Shown here piece after piece: positions 1-11,603 of a stretch of 64,000 bases of DNA. Made by a program: the position numbers and the translations under genes. The stretch lies in contig NW_026944387.1 in assembly GCF_033439725.1 (NCBI RefSeq), forward strand, positions 3,844,001 through 3,908,000, written 5' to 3'. A model generated the notes under the pieces. It searched no databases, was not told the origin of the DNA, and saw only the letters and a program-made list of their open reading frames with translations. The number at the start of each line of letters is the position of its first letter. Within the stretch, counting starts at the first letter, position 1. The stretch comes from Neurospora tetraspora (lineage: Eukaryota; Ascomycota; Sordariomycetes; Sordariales; Sordariaceae).

Positions 1-3000
1 ACCAGATGAACCTTCTCCTTCGTACCGGCGGCTCTGGAACGTTGGCGTCCACAATAGGAGCATGAAGCTGAACGCCCAGGCTTTGGAGCCGGTCCCTATT
101 CTCCTCTGTCTGGTCGATCTGGCGCATATCTTCGAAGACTTCGTTTAGACGGATGACCCAGTCGTGATGGAGAAAACACCAAAAATCGTTTGCAGATTCG
201 AAGCTCACATCCTGCCACTGCTCCATCAAATTTTCAAGGATATCTACAAGCTCGCTGTCCTCCTCGTGGATTTCGTCTACATTGCCTTCGTTATGGTAGC
301 CGTGCTTTTTGCAACACGTGTGTCGGATACCGAGAGCCATGAACGTGAAGAGGCGTAAAGCCTCGCAGAATTGTACTTCGTACTGACATACAAAGCCGTC
401 ATTTCCGTATAACATTGTCCGAATATGTGTAAACTCACAGGCATAGTCCTTAGGCTGAGACAATGCGTACCGTGGGGAGTTAAAGGACCTAGGAGCCAGG
501 ATCCTCAACAGAATGAGGAATGGCGTACAGCCATTTGCAGAGCATGCACATAGACAACTGTCCGTTGTTGGTTCACTGCATAACTGACGAGCCACCTCAT
601 GCGCGGCTTGGCTCAGCACATTTAGCTCAAGCCCAGCTACACCTATATCGCCCCACTGGTCCCAACGTGGGCTAGTAATGCAATAGATAGCTTTGTGAGC
701 TGCCAGTGTTAGAGCATTGCAATTCTCAATGTCGTGGAGGGGTTGTAGCGGGTCGGCTCCATGATCCAACAGCCACAGCGCGTAGTCTTCCACAAGGGCG
801 TAGTCTTCCACAAGGGCGTTGTGCACGAGGGGTGGGAAGGCTGTAGCTGCGTGATAGGTCACTGTGACGAACCGTTACAAGCACAGGAGTATATCGCTGG
901 GAAATAAGAATAGGAATAACGGTAGTAGTAGCCAAAAGGTACTGGTCGATTGTATCAGTTGGTTGCTTGCTGAAGAGCCAGAATAACGAAGGCCGGGAAG
1001 CGGCCTTCTTATATACTGGTCTTCAAACCCGTCCCGTAGTCCCGCGATCTCGGGACCACGGGACACCCCATGTAACCTGGTCCCGTAGTCCCGTATTCTC
1101 GGGACAACGGGACCCTAGGTACGGGTTGTCGCTTATTGGTCAATCTATCTAGCTTACATAAGGGGCTTCTGATCGGATCGTAACAGTCACTTCACGAAAT
1201 CCCAACTGCGAGGCAAATTCTGCCGTCTGTGCGTAGTCTATCTCGCAGTATATGGTGAAGGAATCAACTGCGGCTTGGATTCTTGCGCGTCTCGTAGGTG
1301 GAGATGTTGTCGCTGTTTTTTGCAGGTGGTCGATAATCCAATGGACCGTCTTGGTGGGAAGATCCATTACATCAAGTTGACGTCCCATGTCATCACCAAA
1401 GAGCTTTTGCAGTGCAAGGCCGACAATTTCCTGCCGAGACTGCTTGAGATATAACAAGAACTTCTCCTGGGCGCTCAGTGGCGATTGTCCCAGTAACAAG
1501 CGAAGTGTACCGTGATCTCGGCCCCGGCTTGAACATGGAGCGAAGTACCAGGAATGGTCAAGGAATAACATGATGCATTCGGAGCAATGGCATTTCTCCA
1601 AGCACAGATCTGGACAACTCGTTCGATATGCCGATAGAGCGTATCGAAAGATGTCCCAGGCCAAGTCCTCCGCAAAGTTCTCGACTGGAACTTGCTCCAG
1701 GATAATGGACAAGCCATCCTTCCAAAGCACGGCGTAGTGAAGTGGGGTCATGCCATTCAGGTCCCATTCGAATACCAAGGACGGAGCGCGGGATAGGAGA
1801 GACCTGACAGATGAAATATCCCGTTGCAGGATCGCTGTACCCAATTGATTGCAACAGAATGCTAAAACATAAAACTCGACTTAGCATGGAAGGTCAGAAG
1901 GCAGGTAAAATTGGCAGGAAGGGGTATGGACAAATAATGCTACCTTTGCTGAAGACCGAAGGCTCGGGGAGGGGTTTCAAATATGCGAATCCAGGTAGAA
2001 AGGGGTCTGGCTGGTCTCTAGCCTGGGGAGGATCGAAATCCATGTCTCGCGAGGTAAATAACTCGAGAAGGGTGGTCATGGGAACCAGCATGTTCTTGTT
2101 TGTATGGGGGATATAGTTGGCTATCGTCAAATGTGCAAGCCTGTGTCAAAGTTAGCCTGTCTCTTCCAGCAAACTCTGAAGCGAACTGGAGTCGTACCTT
2201 CCGTCATTATCGCAAACTGTCGATGGGACATTACACATGATCAAGTTTGCAAGAATCTTGTGGACTAATGCAATCATCGATGGAGTCCACCAATGTTTGA
2301 GCACACCGTACGTGTAATCCTCCTGGCTCAAGTCAGGGTTTCTGTCGTATGAGGAACGGTGAAGAATCCCGCTGGTTACGTTACCTGAATAAGATGTGAA
2401 ATGTAATGCAGTAATGTCTCACCACCGATGTTGACAGCTCGGGGAATAATCACTCCGTTGAAACAAGCTCGCGATATATGTCTGCTGAAGGCTTCCAACA
2501 CTTTGTGCTTCAAGGTTGGATCTAGCGTTATTCTTGGCTAGGTTAGCTCGGATGAAGCGTTTGCTAAAATGTACATAGCTTCGCAAACATATTCAACAAG
2601 CCTAAAAGGCGCGTAAACATTCTCATCCACGACGGGATAATAGACAATGCCGGGGCCTAAGCTGAATCCACCTGCACCATGGTTCAAGCGGAAATTGATA
2701 ACGACAGCACATCGGAGTAGGTGAGTAAACCCACGATACGCAAGACTTATGGCTTTGGACCGTTTAGGCGTATCGAATCGTGCCCATTGACAGCTTTCAT
2801 GGTGAACGAATTCTGCCTTGGATTTCGTGGATAGTCGAAAAGGACCCCATTCAAGAGATCGCTGAGTGATGATTTGGGAGCACCGGCAAGTACAGGCAGG
2901 CCAGATTCTTGTGTCGGGTGGACTCCAGGACGTGGGCTCGCCATAATGTTCATCACAAAGTGTTTTGAGTGCGCTTGGCTTCGACATGAGACAAGCCAGG

Positions 3001-3955
3001 TTCCGGTGAACTTCAATGTCCTGCATAAAAACTGTAAGCAAGAGCTCGCCGGTGGGGAAGCAGTGTGTTGTTGCCACCTTTGGACCGATGGAAGCATTGG
3101 CATCCATCTTCAGCGAAAGGTCTTGGATGAGCTGCTTCATTTGGCTAAACTCATTGGATTGTGCTTGCCCAAGCTGTTTAAGGTCGGCTTGATGGGAAGA
3201 AATGACAAGGTTCAGGATTCCTTCGACGTTCTGGATGCTCTGTGTGGCCGTTTGGTTCGTTGCCACCAGTTTTTCCGACAGCTCTGATACACGAGCTTCG
3301 ACGTCGGGAAGGGTTTTCTGGACGTTGCTGAGGCCATAAGCCACCACTTCGGTATTCGACTTGATGGAGCTTAGTTCGGATCTGAAGGTTGATAGAAGGG
3401 CAATAATCAGCAAGTGTTTCAGGCTCTCGTATCTAGCAAGATTCTGTCTGTTGACACAGAGCACACCTATTGACGACTCACGGGGTATGAGACAACTTAC
3501 AGTCCAAATGCATTGAGGGCGAGTTGAAGAGTTGTGTTCGCTTGGTCCAAACCCTCCTCCAATTTCTGGATGTTGGCGCGCTGTCTCGGATACTTGAGCT
3601 TTTGCGTTGTGATCCTTGCAAATTCTACCACACCTGAGGCCTTCTGGCCTTTTGATGTCTTTGTGAGGGACGCGACTTCCTGTTGTAGAAGAAACAGTTC
3701 CTGGCGCGATGCATCGAGAAGTGGTATGATAGTGGCACTATCGACGACTCCATTGTTTGCCTGGTTGCTGTTCTGTAGAGACCGGTCAATGGCGTCCAAG
3801 ACCTGAGCCATTGTCGCAGCTTGTCGTGTGAGTTTGGCGATATCTTCATCTCGATGCTTCACTATGTCGAGAAAGGTCTGTAGATCGTGGTAAAGCTGTA
3901 TGCCGAGGGAGACGACGCCAGTCGCCAGACCAGCAATGGATAGAGGGTCTGCCAT
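1..3955 (-). CDS. HeLo-like N-terminal domain, coiled coil and ankyrin-repeat protein (partial, runs off left edge)
   Basis: Proposed exons, phase-consistent, are 3955-3501, 3447-2589, 2537-2385, 2322-2198, 2140-1944, 1834-about 1196 and about 861-1, with no stop before the edge. The start is the ATG at 3955. It opens with MADPLSIAGLATGVVSLGIQ, the typical beginning of fungal HeLo-like N-terminal domains of STAND and ankyrin proteins (about residues 1-150). A heptad-rich coiled-coil stretch follows early in exon 2. Ankyrin-like units occur in exon 3 (GGETLLHYI), exon 6 (NGMTPLHYAV) and exon 7 (ALWLLDHGADP). No NACHT or NB-ARC P-loop is visible. Family knowledge links HeLo-like domains to fungal non-self recognition and regulated cell death; a role here is inference. 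An apparent in-frame TAG at 2538-2540 falls inside a 51-nt intron with GCTAAC and CTAG. The last intron (about 1195-862) is the least certain: donor and acceptor were chosen by phase. Confidence 0.72.
781..816. repeat. 18-bp perfect tandem duplication inside the ankyrin exon
   Basis: Two identical 18-bp units (781-798 and 799-816) read on the minus strand as ALVEDY twice. The duplication keeps the frame and lies just ahead of an ankyrin helix (LLDHGADP), so it lengthens a loop by six residues. Confidence 0.9.
1026..1126. repeat. Two hairpin-forming palindromic units within a presumed intron
   Basis: Two copies of a near-identical 34-bp imperfect palindrome lie at 1031-1064 and 1080-1112. Each has GTCCCGT-AGTCCCG on one arm and CGGGAC-N-ACGGGAC on the other. 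They are bracketed by AACCCGT (1026-1032) and ACGGGTT (1120-1126). The whole block could fold as nested hairpins. It lies in the longest intron of the ankyrin gene, which suggests insertion of a small palindromic element. Confidence 0.75.
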
Positions 3956-4880
3956 GGTGTGCGCTGATGCTCAAGGAGGATGCAAGACAGAGTTGCTCGG
4001 GTTCAGAATGAAGGAATAAATTTTGGGCGTTGGCAAGGAATGGGTTGACGATAAGGAGGGGTTTGGGGCTGTGTCAACCCAACCATTGGCGATGTATCTC
4101 TCCATGTGACAGGCGTCCAATGTGAGGACGCGATTCGATCGTGGCATTATTGAGTCGAGGACTGGAGATAGCATGCAACATCAATTGGGGCGGAGATGTT
4201 CTGCTTCATCCAATCCGACCTGGAAAGGGAAAGAATGGGGTATTGTTTCGGCATCGTTCGAAGGTCGTTCATTACAGTTGGTGCTGGATAGAGTCAAAAG
4301 GGTCGATGATGTGTGCTTGGATGAAAGGTTGACTTGATGAGGAAGTTGCAAAGGCAAAACACATGATGCAGTCGCAGACTTTCATTCATCGGCCCTCCAA
4401 TGCCCCTCCAATGCGTTATTTCCGTCCCGTTGTGTATGGCTCTGTGACAATCGAACCAAGTGTCAGTTGGCAGACCTGCATACTGCCTGCCAGTCTGCCT
4501 TCTGTCAGCCCGAGCCGGTCCGTCGGGTCAATAGCACTCAGAACTACAAACTTACAGCTGCATATCATTAAGAACGACTGCAGGAATACACGATACATGA
4601 CCAGAGCAGATGGACTCAACATGGGCATGGAAGGAGCATCCCAACATGACATCGAGCACTGATGATCTCTGGGACCAAGACGGAAGCTCCTTCCACCATG
4701 AGATGACAACAGGCGGGATGCCATTTTATCCGGTTTTAACCAGTCGTCCACGGCTGTTGTTCAACGAAAAAGAAAGTCCGTTAACACAGGTTGGGAATTT
4801 TATCTCGTGATAGCAAATGATGGCAAGAACGAAACCACCAAGCCAACGGATCTTCAACCGCCGGTGAGAATGGAATCAAC
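3956..4880. other. Intergenic region between divergent HeLo/ankyrin and GT25 genes
   Basis: It holds the promoters of two divergently transcribed genes. No convincing coding sequence, RNA gene or repeat was seen. Confidence 0.5.
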
Positions 4881-6150
4881 ATGATCGTTGGTCATCGCGC
4901 CGCCGCAATTGCTTTCTTTGGTATCATTACTGTCATCCTTATCATACAATCCCTCAGATTGCATGGTGTCCCAACAATTCGACATGTTGGCAGTCAACTC
5001 TCCAGCGAAACCTCAGCGGATGTCCTGAACACCACTCTGGGAGTACGGGTCTCTTCTCCCCAGTCTCGGTTCTTACCGGGATATGATGCTAACATTGATC
5101 CACTGCCAGTTCCAAAAGATCTTCGTCATCAACCTCCCCGAGCGGACCGACCGTCACGATGCCATGACCCTAGCCGCTGCACTCACGAACCTCCAAATCA
5201 CATGGGCCAAGGGCGTCCCCGGAAGCGAAGTCCCAGACAAGGTCGTACTAGGTGAAGACTGGGAGAAGTCCATCCTGCGCGGCAACAAGGGCTCATGGCG
5301 AGCGCACATGAACGTTCTCAACACCATCATCGACCAAAACCTCACCAGCGCCCTGATCCTCGAAGACGACGCAGACTGGGACATCCGTCTCAAGTCCCAA
5401 CTGCACATCTTCGCCAGAGCAGCTCAGCCCTTTACCCAGCACAACCCCCGAACCACCACCCCATCAGATGACAAAGTGACCAACCTCCCCATCACCTCCA
5501 TCCCCTCCCCTCCCAACCAATCTTCCTCATCACCCTACGGCCAAAACTGGGACGTCCTCTGGCTAGGCCACTGCGGCACCAACTTTCCCACATCCACCAC
5601 CCTCACGACCCCTCCCACTAACACCTCCCTCCTCCGAGTAACCATCCCCAACGACCCCACCGTCCCTAGCCCACAACACCTCAAAGCGCACCCCTTCGCT
5701 CTCCAAGACCAGCTCGCGGAGCTCTACCCCCCTCACACGCGCGTCGTCCATCCCTCTAGCGGGACCATCTGCACACAAGCCTACGCCGTCAGTCAGCAAG
5801 GAGCGAGGAAGTTGTTGTGGCGGTTTGGGGTCAAGGAGGCGCTGACGAAGGGGTGGGATTTGGCTTTGGGGGAGTGGTGTGATGGGGCTTTTTTTGGTGT
5901 TGATGGGAGTAATGGGAATGGGAAACAAGGGAAGGGGAAAGGAGGAGGAGCGCCGGTGTGTGTTACGGTGCAACCGCCGTTGTTCAGTCATCACTTTGGC
6001 AAGGGGGCGGCGTCGGATATCACGGCGCCGGGGGGAGGGTTTGTGAATAAGGACAAGGAGATGACGCCGTATGTGAGGTGGAGCGTGAGGTTGAATATGG
6101 GACGGTTGGTGGAGGGCGGGGAGGTAAGGGATCAGTGGCCTGATGAGTGA
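4881..6150 (+). CDS. Glycosyltransferase family 25-like type II membrane protein
   Basis: Two exons, 4881-5042 and 5110-6150, are joined in phase 0 across a 67-nt intron with GTACGG donor, GCTAAC branch point and CAG acceptor, giving 400 residues. The N-terminus carries a hydrophobic signal anchor (about residues 8-24, AIAFFGIITVILIIQSL), which predicts a Golgi type II protein. The catalytic part starts with KIFVINLPERTDRHD, the hallmark of the GT25 (LPS biosynthesis) family, and continues with LILEDDADWD, whose acidic cluster fits the metal- and nucleotide-sugar-binding site. CTQAYAVSQQGARKLLW matches the conserved C-terminal part. A low-complexity Thr/Pro/Ser loop interrupts the domain. The gene converges on agd3, but a role in galactosaminogalactan synthesis is not implied by the sequence. 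Donor, acceptor and product are unknown. Confidence 0.85.
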
Positions 6151-6470
6151 GGGTCAAGTGGTGATGGGTGATGTGGGTAACAGAGACAGTGGCAGTGACG
6201 GTAAGAGAGGTAGGTGGAAAGAAGACCCTGCAAGTTGAAGCTGTTTGAACATTTTGGAAGAAACCATCTACAAGCATGTCTGGGCTGACTAAGAGCTAGG
6301 AGGAGAACACTTCACATCACAAAGGAACATCGGATTGTCATTCAATCAAGTCCATTTGAAGCTATTCATCATTGCACAAAAAGACACTAGGTATCCAAAG
6401 AAATATCCCACCATGTTCATCCGTTTTGACTCCATATATCCCACCATATTCATCCATTTTAACCCCATCC
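6151..6470. other. Convergent 3' flanks of the GT25 gene and agd3
   Basis: This is the 320-bp gap between two convergent stop codons, with short imperfect repeats of ATCCCACCAT and ATTCATCCATTTT around 6405-6460. It must hold both polyadenylation regions. Nothing else is evident. Confidence 0.5.
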
Positions 6471-8611
6471 TTAAATGCTGATTTGCTGCGAAAGCGTCAA
6501 AGTTTTCGGAGAACCGGACAGGGTAGTCCAGTAAATCTTGGGCTCGTTGCCAAGAGCGTCAACAGTGGCCGATCCAGTGGCGGAAGCGGGCACGGTGACG
6601 GGGATGGGGACGGAGCACTGGTTGTTGGTGCCCGCAGTAACAGTCACGCTGACGATCTTGGTGCCGTCGGCGGAGTAGTTGTACTGGAGGTTGGGGTTGC
6701 ATTTGCTGTTTACAGTGTCAGTATGTGTTCAGCAGCATCAAAGTGAATGGTAACAGGGACTACTTACTCAAGAGTCATGCGGTCAACAAAGAGACGACCG
6801 ATATCATCATGCTTCAGGGACACGATAGGCCAGTTGGTAAGACGGACCATCTCCTGGGTGATAGTCTCAACCCAGATCTGGATCAGCGAGAGCTTGCCGC
6901 TGACGGAACCAATGGTGATCTGATCGGTGTCGCCGCTGCGCAAGTTGGCCTGGTGGAACATGTACGGGTCGGGGTGGAGACCGAGCAGGTAGCGGACGTT
7001 CACGCGACGGGCATCATCGAGCAGGTTGCTGAAGGGAGCAGAGCCGGCCGAGGTGTCGATCCACTCCTGGAGCGTGCACGCCTGGGTGTCGCAGTTGTAG
7101 TAGATGGTGGTGGCCCAACGGGGGATGATGACGAGGCCGTCGTACCCGTTGGTGGCGACGTTGGTGATGGCCGGCCAGAACGAGTTGTCCGGGTTGCGCA
7201 GGATGGGGCGCGTGTTGTCGCCGACCACGTAGCGGATGCCGTTGTCGAGGAAGGCCTTGATGGCGTCGCCGTTGAGCAGACCGGTGATGGCGGGCGGGAT
7301 CAGGCCGTAGGGCGAGAACATGGAGGACGAGCCGAAGCCGATCTGGTTGAGCCAGGCCTGGTTGAAGTAGATCTCCTTGTTGGCGTCGCTGTAGGTGGCG
7401 TTGTTGAGCTCCTCGTGCGAGAAGGTGTGCGAGACCGAGGCGAAGGTGTTGAGGTGGTTGTAGAACCAGGTGGTGATGTCGTCGAGGAGAGCACACTGCA
7501 GAGACCAGGTGTAGTTCACGTAGCTGGACTTCCAGAGGGTGATGCCGGTGCCCAGGGGCTTCTTGAAGTCCAGGGGCGTGTCGGGGGGAGACACGTAGTC
7601 GACGGCATCGGGGGGATTGCACGTGCTGGAGCTGGTGGCCTTGGGGATGCCCTCGATGAAGTCACCGTTGCCGTTGTGGCCCATCTCAATGAAGTAATGG
7701 GAGCCGGCGGGCAGACGGGTGTTGATGTTGGACTGCCAGCTGGCGTGGGTCTCGAGATCAGAGATGCGGATGCGGAAGTTTTGGCCGGCAGGGTGGTAGA
7801 TCTCGGTCTCCAAGCCCATGTCGTCGACCTGGGTGTTCAAGTAGATCTTGCGCTTGCCGACGAACAGACCGCGGGTCATCCAGTGGATGAAGCCGTGCTG
7901 GAGGTAGTTGGAGGTCAAGGCCCAGTCGGTAGCCCACGAGGTGAACCATACCATCTGCTGGCGAGTGCCAAAGGTGTTGATGACGGCCGCGGTGGTGGTG
8001 GTGGAAAAGGTGCCGTCAGAAGAAGGAGCAAAGGTGGCAATGGTCTTGGCGATGGTCGAGTTGACGATCTTGGCCGGGTAATGCCAGAGACCCTGGGTGG
8101 TCACGCCGGCGTTGGTCTTGATGTTGGCGGTAGGGAAGTCGGAGACGTCAGAGAAGGCGACGAGCTGCTCGACGCCGGTGTTGCAGCAGCCGGCACCGGC
8201 GACAGCCAGGTCGACGCCCAAGTCCGTGCTGGGGAAGGCGTCGAGGCGGACCATGCGAACACCGAAGGTGGTCTGGTAGGAGTAGATGGCGTCCCATTGC
8301 GCGGCGGTGATGGCGGAGCGCCAGCCGTCGGTGTACTGGTACGAGACCTCGCTGACGACGATGATACCGCCGTAGTTGCCCTTGTCCGTGCCGGAGGTCA
8401 GAGGTGGGAGGGTGATGCCGGCCTGGGGCACGAGCAGGATCTGGTAGGGGATGCCATAGCCCTGCAGGCCTTCGGCAGCCGAAGTGCCCGAGTAGGTGTC
8501 GCGGGCGAGGATGAGGATGGTGTTGGTGAGCGACTTGGCGGCCAATGCGAGGGTGAAGTGCAGGGCCACCAAGAGGCAGCTCCAAGCTGCGCTCCTAGAG
8601 AAGGAGAACAT
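6471..8611 (-). CDS. agd3: Agd3-like secreted polysaccharide deacetylase (CE18 with CBM87)
   Basis: Exons are 8611-6768 and 6705-6471. The 62-nt intron has a GTAAGT donor and AACAG acceptor, with phase 2 on both sides. The product has 692 residues. The start at 8611 gives a clean signal peptide (MFSFSRSAAWSCLLVALHF..ALA). In-frame codons upstream lack a plausible leader. The N-terminal part (ILARDTYSG, GYGIPYQILLVPQAG, YGGIIVVSEVSY) matches the CBM87 module. The metal-site deacetylase motifs QVDDMGLE (about residue 261) and SHTFSHEELNN (about 393) follow, as in CE18. The family removes acetyl groups from GalNAc units of galactosaminogalactan outside the cell, making the polymer cationic and adhesive. 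It is divergently oriented to ega3 across about 3 kb. The protein is shorter than the Aspergillus form as I recall it, mainly from a shorter N-terminal low-complexity part. Confidence 0.92.
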
Positions 8612-11603
8612 TGTGGACAAATGTTGTTTTTTGCACGTGCAATGCAAAAAAAAAAAAATGTTCAAAAAAGTTTTGTGGTGTTGCAAGTAAGCTGTGTGCC
8701 GTAACCCACGACTCAGTCCTGTAAGACGTCGGACTGTGGGATGTGCGTGGGATAAACTGTGTGCTCTGGTGAGGGAAGAGCACAACAGGTGAGAAAAACG
8801 AGTGGAATGACGGCGGTGATGCTTGTGAGAGTCTCACCTCATGGAAGGAAGTGGGAATGAGAGGCACAATATAGTCGGACAGAACCACAACAACAACAAG
8901 GTTTGTAACTTTGTATATCCTTGTGTGTGTGTGTGTGTGTGTGTGTCTGACTTGGTGTATCGTATAGGGATGGAGAAGATGCCGAAAATGAGCCCACTCA
9001 CACATCGCTCACACTCTTTCGCTCACGAACATTGGCATTATCACACCTTCCGGCATGGTAGGGCAGCATGGTGCTAGCATGGCGGCAAGCAGGCTACCAT
9101 GTCGTTGGGTCGGTTTCGCTATGGAGATAGATCCATGTTCCTGTTTGACTAGAATAGGGATATCCGAATGGTCTGATGAGACCTTGCAGCCTCTGGCCCG
9201 ATGCTAGAGAGTCATGCTAAGGGGAGCCGGTTGTTAGAGGAGAGATGACGGACAACGCTTCAAGCAGTCAGCCTTTTCAGCTACCTAGATCCGGTTAGGT
9301 TATCGAACGGAGCGCCGTCCAGGTCTGCACGGATGCAAATATGCGTCGTGGATCACACTTCTCTCGATCTGGAAGAAACAAACGAGCTGAAATCTCATGG
9401 GGAGCTTGGGGAGCTCGAAAAAGTGAGTTACTAGCTCACCGGTGTCTCATGCAAGCAATCTTTCGAGGGGCTGAGATACGTGCCCAGATTCCTAACATTC
9501 CATGCGAGGGTTGGGTCTGGGGCAGCAGCTAGGCTACTGCTGGGATGAGAGAGAGAGAAATAGGATGGGGCTCCGGAGTGGGCGTCGAGTGGGCGTCAAC
9601 GTGGACCCCCCCCTCAACGCCTTTGTGTAACAAGCCAGGGCAGCTGGGCAAGCCACGCAAGCCCATTGTTACCATCGTAGCCCATCGTGCCCGTATTCCC
9701 CCCCCTCTTGCCCCTCCTGAATCCCCTGGCATCACTGGATTACTGGAATGTTCCCCTGGCTGGTTCCCCTCCCCGCCCTCCAGCTGCATGTTCAATATCG
9801 AGGACAACGGCTCTCGTTGCTTTTCGTTTTATTTGCCTCGTCATCTTTTGTGTGAATCGGTCAATAGTTGCATGTAATATTATTGCTGACCGAGAGCACA
9901 AGTTCGGCCGCCATCACGTCGTATACTTGGTAGCGATCGGAGACAGGCAAGATGTTCGGGTAATTGTGGGCGTAAGACAGGCGATGGGAGACAGGCATAG
10001 CGTGATCTGGAACTCCATCCCAGTCCATCTGGAACGGGCCAGAGCCCGCGGAGATGGATGTTGGGAAAGCCGTGTGAGGTATGACTATGATGGGCGTTTG
10101 AAGGAATGTGTATTCCATTGAAGCCAAAACATGAAGGAGATTGGTGATGATGTCGCCATGACGGGAGTTTCTGAGATGGAAACAGGAGACCAAAAAGTTT
10201 GACCCCTGAACTAAACATTCTGTCGTCCCAAGATTTCAGCCCCCAAGCCGTCGGTACTTGCAAACACCGGAGGTTTTCAGAGGGTTCTAGCGGTTCAGCG
10301 GATATCCCTGTTGCGACTGGCGGGCAATTGTGGAGAAAGTTTTGTTGACGCTGTCTCTCACAGTGTTTGTTTACATCACGAACCACACGGTGTTGAGGTT
10401 GCACTGCACTATCCTCTTATAGCGATCAATGACAGGCTGACAGCGCCTAACCGGGCGAGCCAAGAACAGAATGCCAAGACGCACTGTTGCTGCACTAAAA
10501 ACTGCAAGAGGAGCACTGCATGGAGGTGCCCAGATTGCAGGAGCAGACCCGACGGGAGACTGCGCCTGCACTGGCCTGGACTCAGCGGAGTGGTCCCCTG
10601 TCATCAATCAGTGTCTGTGTGTCTGTGTGCCGCTGTGCCGCTGTGTCCGGCCTTCCTCGCTTCTCGCTCGGTCGAGGTCGCTCTTTTCTTTCCTTCTCAA
10701 TTCTCATCCTCTCCTCCACCTCGTCGACAGCAGCCAAGCAAAGTGGTGGGCTGAATACGGACAATACGGAGACCAAGACTCCAAGACAGGATACCAAGGC
10801 GACACCCAACATAATCGATATGGAGATGCGGCTCTGAACGGGTGATTTCTTTGTCCCCGCCATTTCTATCCACCATCACCAGCGCCAACAACACTGCCGC
10901 TTTTATATGCATCACACAACTTGCACAAGTCTTCCATTGTCTTTGACATCGATTCACTGTTGCACTGGGCAGTGGCAGTGAGGTTGACAGTCAAGCAACT
11001 ACAGGTAGGCGAGGCAGAAGCGCTCTCGGCTCTGAGACAAGCCTCGTCGACAACCAAACAAAACCGTAGGCGCCACAGGTCGCAGAGTGGACGAGACCTC
11101 GTTCGACTCGTCAACAAACCAGTGTTTGTGCAGTCCCTTTATTTCCACCACCGTCGAGTCACCGCAGTATTGGTCAAACTCACCGCTTTGTATCCTTTGG
11201 ACCTCCTTTGGGCCAACAAGACTGTCACGAGTTGTGTGGTGCACTAACATATACATATCCACTGAAAGATCCTTGGAAATCGTCGTCGTCGTCTTCTCTT
11301 CCCTGGTGTTTGTCAGTCAGGTGTTGTTGACGGTCACACAACAGCACGACACCGCCGGATCCGCATTTCTCGTCAATCTTTGCCCTTCTTTGTCCTTTCC
11401 GCTTCTCATTTCACTTCGTATTCATCTTAATACTTGCGCGCCTGTCCTTTCCGCGCCCGCGTCCGCGTCTCTGCTGCACGCACTTACACTTCACTTATAC
11501 TGTACTGCAGACCATCCATCTGCTGCATAGCGCATACCGCACGCACACACCTATTCTTACCGTCCACTCACCTTCCCGGTCAACAATCCCCCGATCCTGA
11601 ACA
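8612..11603. other. 3-kb divergent control region between agd3 and ega3
   Basis: No convincing gene was found. It contains an A12 run near 8647, a GT dinucleotide repeat (about 8923-8946), and pyrimidine-rich stretches ahead of ega3 that look like a long 5' leader. It likely holds both promoters and long untranslated leaders. The listed small open frames lack codon bias or recognisable domains. Confidence 0.5.
8923..8946. repeat. GT dinucleotide microsatellite
   Basis: About twelve GT units in the agd3 upstream region. Confidence 0.9.

Noticed and set aside
2538-2540. In-frame TAG suggesting that the ankyrin gene is a pseudogene
   Set aside because: A 51-nt intron with GCTAAC branch point and CTAG acceptor removes it in phase 0, so no break is required.
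6725-8704. 659-codon open frame opposite agd3
   Set aside because: It is the mirror of a strongly GC3-biased gene. The translation is Gly/Val/Asp-rich with no domain, while the minus strand has signal peptide, splice sites and catalytic motifs.
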